A stretch of 64,000 nucleotides of DNA from Penicillus capitatus (Eukaryota > Chlorophyta), in NCBI GenBank assembly GCA_965649825.1, contig OZ287696.1, positions 1,550,001 through 1,614,000 of the forward strand. The letters are read 5' to 3'. The translations under genes were made by a program, and so were the position numbers. The notes under the pieces are model-generated. The model searched no databases, was not told where the DNA came from, and saw only the letters and a program-made list of their open reading frames with translations. Each line of letters begins with the position of its first letter. Within the stretch, counting starts at the first letter, position 1. Positions 18,701 through 31,500 of the stretch are shown piece after piece.

Positions 18701-21700
18701 GCCCTTGCAGAGCCAGACAGTGTTTTTTGGTACTTGTTTGTGTAACATTGTTAACGCTTCGAACTTCGGTGGGACATCGCGTGTGCGAGTAGATAGGAAC
18801 GCTCTCGTCGACCTCTCACTGGGATCCGCGTAAGAATCCCCGGCCTTTCGCGCGTGTCTCGCTCTCTCAACGCGATCTTGAATGTCCGTGAAGGGCGGCG
18901 CGTTCGCCAACCGACGAAATAGATCGGCCTCGAGGCGTTGGTTTTTCGTCGAAAAGATCTCAGGCCACCCGCTAAGGAGCGCAAACGGAGTTTGTGCTGC
19001 GGTGACAAGAGGGCATCCTCGTGAGCTGTTCTGCGAGGAATGGCACTAGGGACTCCATCCATCCTCGCGCCCGAGCGTTCGGCGTGTTTACTGCGCGGCG
19101 TAAGTGGAGCGAGTCCATTCCCCTTTCCGTTGTCGTCATGCAAGGCGACGAACGATGCTTCCCTTCGGTGGAGAGACCGCCTCCGCAGGTGGTGGGAGGC
19201 GAATGGTCTCTAACCGTAGGATGGGTGCCGCGCGCACCGGACACCGTCACATCGCTGTCTATTTCCGAAAAGGGGAACGAATTTTGGGCGTTGCAGATTT
19301 TTTTAGGCCAAGTTGGGTTAAAGGAAAGAAAATCAGAAGAAAGCACCAGAGTCCGAATCAAGGTATATTCACACAGATCAGGCCAAAAAACTTGTCAGCA
19401 CGCATTTGCTGTCATGATTCAAGTGGTCGAGCACACAACGTCCATGACAGACAGCCTAGAATAGATTGGAGTGGAAACTGGTGCTGTGAGGCGGAAACTG
19501 GTGCTGGAACGACATCCTTGCCAGGAGAAGACTCAAGAAGACTTGAATCTTGCTGCAGAGAAAACCTTCAACTTTCATCTGAACCGGAAGGATGATCTCC
19601 ATCACGACATGTCAGTGTACTTCCGGACAGGTGTCCTCGCTGGGAGCAGGAGAGTGACGCAACTGAGGTAATGAAATCGAATTCTGCGTTCGATCCTTCG
19701 CGTTTTTCCTGTTCAACAAGACCGACGGTACAGCTGGTATCGGTGCAGACCCAGGGCTTCATGTGCTGTTCGTTCGTGGGTCGTGTCGCGGACGGAGGGT
19801 CATGCCGATATCTTGAGGCAGACTGTTAGGTTTGTCGCAGATTGTCACCAGCTGTGGATTCCGGTAGGATCCGTGGCTGGGATTCCCTTCATCTGAAATT
19901 TCGGCGCGCCGGACCCTGCTGCTGTTGCCGCATCTTCTGCTGGCTCCAAGGAGCTTTGAGATCTCGAGGTCATTGAAGGCACACATGAGATGCACGTGTC
20001 TTGACCACTCGGACAGCGATGCCTTGATCTTCAATGACACATAAACCTTCACAAGACACACCTGTCACATCACCGAATTAGAGTGTGTCAGCACAGCATT
20101 ACCTGATTGTCTGGCTCTCTTCCAAAATACAGAACTCTTGTCTTTAATGGCGCGGCATTTGTGCGGCCATCACTCGTTCCACGTCTGTCAGGAGGATCCC
20201 ATCCATCTCCGCGACTCTAGAGACAGATTTCGTCGACGACAATCCAATGAGAGAGGAGGTTCCCGACAGCATTCCTCCACTCCTCAGTGCGAATCATGAC
20301 CGCCGATGAGGAACAGGTGAGTTGAGCAGAATCCGGTGACCTCAGTTATCGAGAGACGCCTCCTTGTCTTTCACTGCTTGTCAGCAAGTCATCCATCCGT
20401 TCATTGCATGCGGTCCCCGACAACCGTACACTTTCTGCATCCGCTTCGATCTACTTTTCTTCTCCAGCTGCCATGCCCCCCACAGGATAGATCATCCAAA
20501 CAAAGTACGCAATCGTGTGCGAGTAGATAGGTGTTTCTATCACAGCCACATGGATGTGTGATATCTTGACCAGGTGAGAATAAGAACAGGCACGATTCTG
20601 GGTCCAGGGCACAGAACGAGATTACAAGAGACATCACGCGTCAGTTCGGTAAAACAGTTAGCTACTTTCTGGGCAGATTCCCACTGAAGGACGACAGACA
20701 AATGAAGTGTCAAGAGGCACAGCAGAGCACAGCAAACTCGTGCTCTGCAAGAACAATCCCCGAGTTGCGTACTAGACAAGATGCGTCGAAAGCTGATGTC
20801 GCCAGATAGAATGAAGGAGACTGACAGCAGCCAGCCATCACGTGTGGCAGTGTTGCGGGATAAACGACTCCCACAAATCACTGCGTTGACACATGGCTGG
20901 GAATCACCAGTCTGATGGCAGGCCGCGTGCCGTCAAACCACGCTTCTCTAAGGGTCTCCGCGTCCATGTGGAGTCTTCCTCGACCCACGACTCCGATGCC
21001 GCTTTGCAGATGCGCGCCGACTGGACTGGAGATACGTCGTGTTTGGGTTATAGTGACCTGACGTTGTCTTGTTTTAAGGACATCGTACGTAGGCCAGCCT
21101 CCTCTAGGAGCGTCGCCAACAGAAGCTCTCCGTTTTTGACAGAGATGAAGATTCGCCGTCTCTTCCCTAGGAGACAGAGCACAGAGAGACGAAAAGCTGG
21201 CTGGTGGTTTAAGAAAGGGTCGTTTGTCTCCCGTGTACCGCATCGTCGCTCACCGATGACCTCGATCAACGACCGAATTCTCATGTACGCCATGCTGCTC
21301 GTCGAGATTTACCTTGTTTGATGCAACGAAGATGCGTGCATGTAGCGAGGGAGAAACATCGACGCGGCAAGACGTTTATTCTAGGCTGCGAAAACGCGAG
21401 AACGCGTTGTCATGCCGGTCAGAGTCCGTTAGTTCGGACGTGCTGCGCGTTGTCCATCCTTCTGGTTGGGATGGGGTTATCTGGGACGCCGATTCTTCCC
21501 TCGAAGATGCGCCTGTCGGCGGAGCAGGCGTGCCACGGACGACCAGAGAAGCGTTCATTTCCGCCCCACGGCCTCGAACGTTCGCGCAGGTGACATGTCT
21601 ACAGTCGACGGCGTAGATCGTCTTCAACATTGTGGTGTGTTTTTTGCTTAAATCTTTTGCTTACCACCGTGGACAGCTAACGCGAGTCTGGTTTGTGACC

Positions 21701-24503
21701 CGTAAGTCATTCTCGGTTTGCTGCAGCAGAAAAATGGCAACAAGCGAGTGCATCCTCGCGCCCGGGCGGTCAACTTAGTCACTGCACAGGGAAGGCAGAG
21801 CCCGTTCCTCTTTCGCAGTGACCGTGCAAGGCGGTCGTTCCGCGTTTACCCTCGCAGGAAGACTGCCTCGCTCCGTGTTGGGAGGCGAATGGACGCTAAC
21901 CGTTGGGCAGATGCGCGCCCGCCAGAGCAGTCACATCGCGACTGATCCCGAATGAGAGCGCGAGGATCCTCAAGAGCTTTCCATGCAGCACCAGCTGCTG
22001 GGTCGCAGGCGACGGATACGATTGAATTGGAAAATGCAGCTGTCAGTCAACGAGGCAGTGCCGAATTCGGACAGGTCGCTTCGGGTTTTTCTGACTGGAT
22101 TTAGAATGCCGACTGCAGCTGCATGGTATAAATTCGAGCAGGATTCTCGACCATTGCCATTTCCCTTTACGCGTTTGTGTCTTCTGTCTCTCCGAGGTTC
22201 TTCGAACTCAGTCTCAAAGACCATGTCTGCCAACGCAGCTTTGTTCGTCTTTGCCGCTATTCTCTGCCTCCACGCAGCAAGACTCCTTCCGCCACAGCAA
22301 CCCTCGATGGCGAGCGTTTGGTGTTCTGGCAGGCGAGCGCTTACCGCCCCATCACAGAGAATGTCGTCGACGAGGAAGGACACGTCGTCGGCAAACTGAT
22401 CTTGGATACAGATATCACCAACGCAGGTATGGCGGGCAGCGTGGCGAGAACTCTTGTTTATTTTGCATGTCCATGTGAAGTCCAGGATGAGTGGTGGATT
22501 GGACGTATTGTCCATACGGACATCGTATCCGACTATAAAGAATGCGAGTACACAATGTGCACCGAACGTAAGTTTCCAGTTCTATTCGGTCAAGTGTCGA
22601 ATAAGGCTGGCTCTGTGCAGATCACCTTGTGGCATGGGACTTTAATGCGCGTACTGGCCAATGCAATGGAATGGATAAATGGACGACGTACCTAAGGTTA
22701 GTCGGCTGGTGGAGAGGCTTATGCAGCGGCCAGTCTCTGTTGAACAAAGTCGCCTGACAGACGAAAAGCCGATCGCATTCTTTCCTGTCTAAGTTCTGGA
22801 GATTTTGCATGACTCTCTGGAACACTTCGGTTACCTTTGAATGTTCGATTTAATGAACATCGCAGCCGTTTTTTGAACTCGGTCGGTCTTACGACGCGCG
22901 TCTCCGATAAATCGTGCAAAGCGGTCGATAGCGTCTTCATGGCCACGATCACCACCAGGCCGTTTGCTGCCTACCATGCACGGAAGAGCGCTGGCTCTGT
23001 GCATCTTCTTATCAAGATCAACTTCTTCTTGCAGAACGGCAGGCGCGAACACCTTCTTCTCGTCGAACTCTGCTTATCGACGCCCAAAGTGTTTTGTCAT
23101 GTCGCGGCTGATGCCCCGCATTCGAATTCGGACTGCGCATCCGCGAAAGAAAGACACGCTCAGTTCGCGTAGAAGGATCGGTCAAGGCGTAACAGGAGCG
23201 GACGCCTGAGCTACGGACAATTGCGGAGAACTCGACCTCGGCATCCAATTCGACGAGGCACGCGTTTCGAAGAAGACGGCGGGTGCAGCTGGCGGATGTG
23301 CGATTCACCACGCCAGGACGGTAACAACCTTCGGCGAATCGGCTTTTTCCGTCTTCTTCACTCGTCGGAGAAAGAAAAACTGGGCCACAACGCGTCGGTT
23401 GAAAATGCAGACTCGGCTGATCGGACACGGAGTGGTTGAGCACCAGGTTTACAGATAGATTACTGTCAGTCGATGTTCCGAGTGCAGCAGTAAGATGATG
23501 GCCGGTTCGAGTTTCTCCAAGACGAATTATCGAGGAAAGAGATTACGAGGCACATCATCACAGCCGCCTGTGATGCTTGCCTCTGCAGTATGTTTGTCTC
23601 GGTGAAGGCGCAGTGCGAAGAGACATTCGTCACCACCGAGGCATTCCCAGCAAACTCGGCTAGATCCTTCGGTAAGCCATCGATGTCTTCCAGGACCCAC
23701 TGCAAAAACAAACCGCACAAGATGAGGTGACGATCCGGGTCCTCTTACAGGACCAAGGCATAGAGCCCGTTGGGCAGTTGCTGATGCTACGGAGTTTTCT
23801 CCAGGGGTGTTCCTCTAGCAGTCGAGCGGATGAGAGCACTCTAATCTTGATCCTGAGAGCCAGTTGAAGGACGTCCACGTAGAGAAGAACACAGGCACCC
23901 AGTTCTACCAGACATGCACTGCCGTGCGGCGAGAACACCTTCCTCCTTCTCAATATCCATCTCTTGATCATCCTGCTGATATGGATAAGTACGTGACGGT
24001 AGAAGACGCAACAAAGTTTCTTACAAAGACGTTCTGTCAAGGGACAGCTGTTAGCTTCGCTGTCGTACCATCTGGACAGTGTCAGTGGACAGCTGTCCAC
24101 CTTCGTGCAGCTGCCACGGGACGCGTCAAATGTCACATCGACGCGTATAAAGACCGAACAATAATTGTCAGAACAGTCTTTGTAAGCTTTACGCCTTCGT
24201 CGTTAACCCGTCCTGACAAACACGACAACAGCTGTCCCCTTCTGGGTCACATCGACACGTGGATACTTAAACGCATCTCCTGTAGAAACTCTGCCTCGTT
24301 TGTAATCCATTCAGTGTTTGCTGCATTCTACCTCGACGCGTTCAATGTGACATGAACTCTCCTTTTATAATGATGGGTTTAATGCGACGCGTAGTAGTTT
24401 TGACTTGACGTGGCCATTAATAACTGCTGGCCATATTGCCGCTTATGATGTTGAGGTATTTCTTGGACCATTTCCCTTCTGCCCTTCATCATCTTGACAG
24501 TAA
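15721..24503. mobile_element. X2: second copy of the insert
   Basis: Nearly identical to X1: the A-run near 16117 is 3 bases shorter and I noticed only a few single-base differences, for example in the leader at 17416 and near 24306. All features of X1 recur at +9855. The TATA-linked 76-codon frame is at 16241-16471 and the secretion-signal gene at 22223-22695. Confidence 0.55.
22223..22695 (+). CDS. Secretion-signal gene, X2 copy
   Basis: Same as the X1 copy: signal peptide at the ATG, the same frame interruption, and the same downstream frame ending at 22695. No difference from X1 was noticed. Confidence 0.5.
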
Positions 24504-25575
24504 GATACTAGGTGGTTGATACTAACGGTCATGCTCATTGCAGCATTCACCCTACAGCTGCTGGTACCTCATTCGCCATAACAACAACGCAGAACACCAC
24601 GTTTGTGGAGGCATGCGGTCTATACGACAATTGGTGGCCTATGCTGACAGCTGCTCTCTACATCTTCATTCCGATGCCCTACCTTTTCTTCGGGGCCGCA
24701 TCCGATTCTGTCTTTCAAGAGAGTTCAAGCCTGTAAGTCATTTCCGTGGTCGTACCTCTTCTCCACTACTAGATCCCTTTGCAGCTGGGTCGACTGCGGA
24801 AAATTCTTAACGGGGTTTTCGGCTGTGGGCCTAGTGGCGATTCCTGTTTCTCTCTTCCAAGCGGAGGTACACTTCTGACGATCCAGAAGTCTTTCAACAG
24901 TGTGTATTTCTGCAGTACATCGACGAGCCGGCTCTCATCATGGAACTCGTCTCGGCGGGACTGCTTTTTGTCACTGTCCTATACTACGACTATCACAATT
25001 CACGAGACTACTACTTTTAAATACGGGCCGTTAAGAAGTCCGCAAGAGTTCTCACGAGGTGACCACTGTGTCCAGCACTTGGACTGCATGCACGCCGTCC
25101 CTGTAGATCACTCTGAGACAGATGTCTAGCCAAGGAACTGGGTGGTTGTTGACAATCGCTTTCATGAGAACACCTGTAACAAACGCCGTTTTCCACGATG
25201 CATCTCCAGGGATCCGCAACTGATGCAGACCAAAAAACCGAATGCCATGTCTCCCGCACAGATTCGCCACCAGACGTCCTGGCACACCGTCACTTCTCAG
25301 AGAATCGATTCGCACAGCAGTCGACCGCACCTGTGGCGTCCTGCAAGTGCAATTCGGCCGCAAGCTGCGGGTCCGCGCTGTCAATCTGTCGAGCAATGCA
25401 TTCCACACTGGGTTCGCAATCCATCAAGTACACCGAGCATCTGAAATCTTCCTGGACGGGTTCATCTCCGAGGCTCGTTCGATGCAGGAATTCATGAACA
25501 GCTCTGAGAGGGACTGCCTGAAGAGATGGTCTGCACACTGTTGTCATCGCAGCCGACTGTTCTTTGTGCGTTGTC
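24504..25575. repeat. A segment copy A3
   Basis: Like A2, with the same variants in the third VPS55 intron. The VPS55 fragment is 24544-25020 and the POT1 tail fragment 25052-25575, both unattached to their 5' exons. The POT1 frame has a Ser-to-Pro change relative to A1 and A2 (GVPGRLV). Confidence 0.93.
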
Positions 25576-28500
25576 GCTGTGAAAAAGGGCGCCATTCCGA
25601 TGGAACGGTGACGGGACACCTATGTAATAGTGACCTTTCTCTCACCTGGCGTTTGTCACGCCCTTGGCTGCGCGGCAGAAACGTCGCCGCTGAGTCGCGC
25701 ACAACTCATGCTGACTAGGAGTGAGTTCCTGCGAAGTTCTAGGGAAGCTTCTACAATTTCATGCTCAACTTCCTAGTCTCATTGTGAATCTCATTGTGAA
25801 CTCACTCTTGAGGTTCATCTGTTTTTCCTGTCGTCACATCGGGTAGTGAGTATTTAAGCAAGGATCGGACACATAAAATATCTCCCGTTTAACATCTGAG
25901 TTTCTATTATCACTTGAACATCGCATACAATCCGTTTCTGTCTTACAAAAAACATTGACTGTCTGTCATCGATTGTAACAAGCCGTTTCTTTGCTGCAAA
26001 ACTGTCGGTGTGGCCTCCGAACTCTCGCCCATCCTCATCTAACCTCAAGACTTCCGCTGCGCTTGTGAGATGAGCCAACCCGGAGACGATTCAGGCAATC
26101 ACTCTCCCCGTTATCCTCTCCGCCGCCGCGCAAGCGAGGGAGAGATACATGTCCACGCCGAGGACATAGTAAGGAACGTGAAGGATGAGGCAGCCGGAGG
26201 AAGTTCTTCACAGGGTGAACGCGAACGGTTCTGGCCCCGCGGGCTGGACACGCTGTTGGCTGCCGATGTGACAGCGATCAGCGGGCGCCAGGGTATTTAG
26301 GTGACGGTGCCGCGCTACCTGTAGCATTTGCACTTGCTCAGGTCTGTTTCCCCTGTTTCTCGCTACGCGTGTGCGCGACCGCGGCGCACGTCGTCAGACG
26401 ATTCCCGTCACCTTCCTTTTACAAAGTTGGTTTTAATGTGACGTTAGTAGGTTTTGATTTGACATGGCCATTAGTAACTGCTGGCCATCATTGCCTCTTA
26501 TGATGATGAGGCATTTCGTGGACCATATCCCTTCTGCCCTTAATCATCTTGACATTACATAGGACGAAACAATCTGCACTCGGCCGGGACACAGGGTTTC
26601 ACTCGTATAAACGCGGACAACGAAAAGCGTTCAACTTTCTCGTAGAAAAAACGTCTTCTCATTGCTCAGGCGCGTTACTGGGAAGCAGAGAGATCCTCGG
26701 GGATCAGTGATGATGTGCCCACTGTCGTGGTGTTATGCCGAAGAGCATGTAACCATTCATCGAGTTTACTAGCGTCTTGCATGACAATGTCTCTCCATTG
26801 ACGACTCCCACTGCAGAGGGGATCAGAGATGTTTCGGTCACCCATCGGCTGACTGAAGCAGACAGATCATCAATAGCGCAGACATCGGGATCCACTCCTG
26901 CGAGCGAGTCTCCAGAATGGGCACGAGAGTCGAGTGCAGCTCGTTTCCCACGAAAACCCTACACTTCTTAGAGATAAGATACGCGAGGCGACCAGAGCAT
27001 CGCGCACAGAAAGAAGATTTAGAAGAGTGAGAGATGGAGCTCTTCGAATCACTCTTTGAGATTCGGTTGCTTACACTGTATTGTTTGGCAGGTGCAATGC
27101 AGAAGACATAAACGACGAAGGGTGTGTTTACTTCCAAGCTTGCCTAGTTGCTTCGAGGCCGTGCTAGGTTCTTTGTTTTGTCGAAATCATCTTCGACTTT
27201 AGACTCCTCACCAAGTCAACAAATCTTTTGGACATTCGACGATGCACCTAGATATTAGGCAGCGTTGTACAGGATATATATGTTTTCAGTTGCTCAAGGA
27301 GCTGTTTTCAGGAGGACGTTCGCTTCGCAGAGAAGCGATTTGTACTTGACAAGTCTTCCAGGCGTCGGGAGTTGTTATATGTCATCCACAGCATTATGCA
27401 CAAAACGAAAGCTCGGATCCCGTCGCGATCATCATCAAATCCCGCACAGGATGCGCCCTTTGTCCGGACAGCCATCCATCCGAGGTTCTTTCCCGGGAAG
27501 TTTCCTTCAAACCGTGGAATCTTGAATGTGTATCGGATGGAATTGAAACCTCGTTGAAAACTCGCTCAGTCAGTGGTGCTTTTGACGAATCCGGCATTTG
27601 GAAGTAAGTGGACTTTACGTGGCTTCGCGAAACAGACAAACACCTTTTGCAGCAGGGTCAGTGATATGACGACAGCTCGTAGGAGGCCCTCTTCCTTCGG
27701 CTGTCAACGTTATCATTGAGCGAAGGAGAATTCGCCATCGGCTCGTCTCAATCAGAACCTGACGGGAGGTTGGTTGTGTGAGCTTGCATGCAGCGCCCAC
27801 TTTTTCTAGTTCTGCACCTTCTTTCACGGCGCCGCGCATCAGAGAGTAAGCATTTGGCCATGATGCCTCTCATGCACATCTGCAGAAACGCAGAGGTCAT
27901 GAATAGTGTCCAATGTGTCACCATCCTCCTCCAACGCTCTTTAGAAACACCTAGCTCATCTTGTCCTCCAAACGACAACAGATGCGCGAGATGTGATCCA
28001 CGCGTCGTTGCCCAGACCGCTGTAAAGTCTGGGAAATGATGCGAGTCTATCCATGTTCTCTATCAACACAGACGCCGTTCAGCTTTTCACCACGAGAGAC
28101 ATCCGAACATCGGAACCACGATTCTTCAATACTCCACACAGATCCTCACATGACGGGCAGGTGGCTGTAAACTGTCTGTGGTAAGTACACACGCCGACTG
28201 TCGCACTTTTAAAGGAGACCATCGCCGTCCTCGATGGATCAGAGGTCACGAACAAATATCGTATGGATAACTCAATGAACGATCCAAATGCTTCCAAATC
28301 AAAAACGGGCGCTTCTGCTGAAGGGACATTGTCACACAGAGCAGATAGATGACACGACAATACTCACTAGCTCTGTTCGCCCAGATCATCTCCGGCAACC
28401 TAAGCAGAATCAGCTCTTGTGGATCTGCCGCAAAGAAGTCATAGAGAGATGGGAAGACATCTCACTCACTCGCCTCGTGGAGAGTCGTCGATGGACTCCT

Positions 28501-31500
28501 TCGTATCTGTGCTCTTCCAGTGATCCACAATCGATGCCCTTGCAGAGCCAGACAGTGTTTTTTGGTACTTGTTTGTGTAACATTGTTAACGCTTCGAACT
28601 TCGGTGGGACATCGCGTGTGCGAGTAGATAGGAACGCTCTCGTCGACCTCTCACTGGGATCCGCGTAAGAATCCCCGGCCTTTCGCGCGTGTCTCGCTCT
28701 CTCAACGCGATCTTGAATGTCCGTGAAGGGCGGCGCGTTCGCCAACAGACGAAATAGATCGGCCTCGAGGCGTTGGGTTTTCGTCGAAAACATCTCATGC
28801 CACCCGCTAAGGAGCGCAAACGGAGTTTGTGCTGCGGTGACACGGGGGCATCCTCGTGAGCTGTTCTGCGAGGAATGGCACAAGGGACTCCATCCATCCT
28901 CGCGCCCGAGCGTTCGGCGTGTTTACTGCGCGGCGTAAGTGGAGCGAGTCCATTCCCCTTTCCGTTGTCGTCATGCAAGGCGACGAACGATGCTTCCCTT
29001 CGGTGGAGAGACCGCCTCCGCAGGTGGTGGGAGGCGAATGGTCTCTAACCGTAGGATGGGTGCCGCGCGCACCGGAGTCCGTCACATCGCTGTCTATTTC
29101 CGAAAAGTGGAACGAGAATTTTGGGCGTTGCAGTTTTTTTTAGGCCAAGTTAGGTTAAAGGAAAGAAAGTCAGAAGAAAGCCCCAGAGTCCGAATCAAAG
29201 TATATTCACACAGATCAGGCCAAAAAACTTGTCAGCGCGCATTTGCTGTCATGATTCAAGTGGTCGAGCACCTCGTCCACGACAGACAGCCTAGAATAGA
29301 TTGGAGTGGAAACTGGTGCTGTGAGGTGAGGTGGAAACTGGTGCTGGAACGACATCCTTGCCAGGAGAAGACTCAAGAAGACTTGACTCTTACTGCAGAG
29401 AAAACCTTCATCTTTCATCTGAACCGGAAGGATGATCTCCATCACGACATGTTGGCGTACTGCCGGACAGGTGTCCTCACTGGGAGCAGGAGAGTGGCGC
29501 AACTGAGGTAATGAAATCGAATCCTGCGTTCGATCCTTCGCGTTTTTCCTGTTTAGTAGGACCGACGGTACAGCTGGTATCGGTGCAGACCCAGGGCTTC
29601 ATGTGCTGTTCGTTCGTGGGTCGTGTCGCGGACGGAGGGTCGTGCTAATATCTTGAGGCAGACTGTTAGGTTTGTCGCAGATTGTCACCAGCTGTGGATT
29701 CCGGTAGGATCCGTGGCTGGGATTCCCTTCATCTGAAATTTCGGCGCGCCGGACCCTGCTGCTGTTGCCGCATCTTCTGCTGGCTCCAAGGAGCTTTGAG
29801 ATCTCGAGGTCATTGAAGGCACACATGAGATGCACGTGTCTTGACCACTCGGACAGCGATGCCTTGATCTTCAATGACACATAAACCTTCACAAGACACA
29901 CCTGTCACATCACCGAATTAGAGTGTGTCAGCACAGCATTACCTGATTGTCTGGCTCTCTTCCAAAATACAGAACTCTTGTCTTTAATGGCGCGGCATTT
30001 GTGCGGCCATCACTCGTTCCACGTCTGTCAGGAGGATCCCATCCATCTCCGCGACTCTAGAGACAGATTTCGTCGACGACAATCCAATGAGAGAGGAGGT
30101 TCCCGACAGCATTCCTCCACTCCTCAGTGCGAATCATGACCGCCGATGAGGAACAGGTGAGTTGAGCAGAATCCGGTGACCTCAGTTATCGAGAGACGCC
30201 TCCTTGTCTTTCACTGCTTGTCAGCAAGTCATCCATCCGTTCATTGCATGCGGTCCCCGACAACCGTACACTTTCTGCATCCGCTTCGATCTACTTTTCT
30301 TCTCCAGCTGCCATGCCCCCCACAGGATAGATCATCCAAACAAAGTACGCAATCGTGTGCGAGTAGATAGGTGTTTCTATCACAGCCACATGGATGTGTG
30401 ATATCTTGACCAGGTGAGAATAAGAACAGGCACGATTCTGGGTCCAGGGCACAGAACGAGATTACAAGAGACATCACGCGTCAGTTCGGTAAAACAGTTA
30501 GCTACTTTCTGGGCAGATTCCCACTGAAGGACGACAGACAAATGAAGTGTCAAGAGGCACAGCAGAGCACAGCAAACTCGTGCTCTGCAAGAACAATCCC
30601 CGAGTTGCGTACTAGACAAGATGCGTCGAAAGCTGATGTCGCCAGATAGAATGAAGGAGACTGACAGCAGCCAGCCATCACGTGTGGCAGTGTTGCGGGA
30701 TAAACGACTCCCACAAATCACTGCGTTGACACATGGCTGGGAATCACCAGTCTGATGGCAGGCCGCGTGCCGTCAAACCACGCTTCTCTAAGGGTCTCCG
30801 CGTCCATGTGGAGTCTTCCTCGACCCACGACTCCGATGCCGCTTTGCAGATGCGCGCCGACTGGACTGGAGATACGTCGTGTTTGGGTTATAGTGACCTG
30901 ACGTTGTCTTGTTTTAAGGACATCGTACGTAGGCCAGCCTCCTCTAGGAGCGTCGCCAACAGAAGCTCTCCGTTTTTGACAGAGATGAAGATTCGCCGTC
31001 TCTTCCCTAGGAGACAGAGCACAGAGAGACGAAAAGCTGGCTGGTGGTTTAAGAAAGGGTCGTTTGTCTCCCGTGTACCGCATCGTCGCTCACCGATGAC
31101 CTCGATCAACGACCGAATTCTCATGTACGCCATGCTGCTCGTCGAGATTTACCTTGTTTGATCTGCAACGAAGATGCGTGCATGTAGCGAGGGAGAAACA
31201 TCGACGCGGCAAGACGTTTATTCTAGGCTGCGAAAACGCGAGAACGCGTTGTCATGCCGGTCAGAGTCCGTTAGTTCGGACGTGCTGCGCGTTGTCCATC
31301 CTTCTGGTTGGGATGGGGTTATCTGGGACGCCGATTCTTCCCTCGAAGATGCGCCTGTCGGCGGAGCAGGCGTGCCACGGACGACCAGAGAAGCGTTCAT
31401 TTCCGCCCCACGGCCTCGAACGTTCGCGCAGGTGACATGTCTACAGTCGACGGCGTAGATCGTCTTCAACATTGTGGTGTGTTTTTTGCTTAAATCTTTT

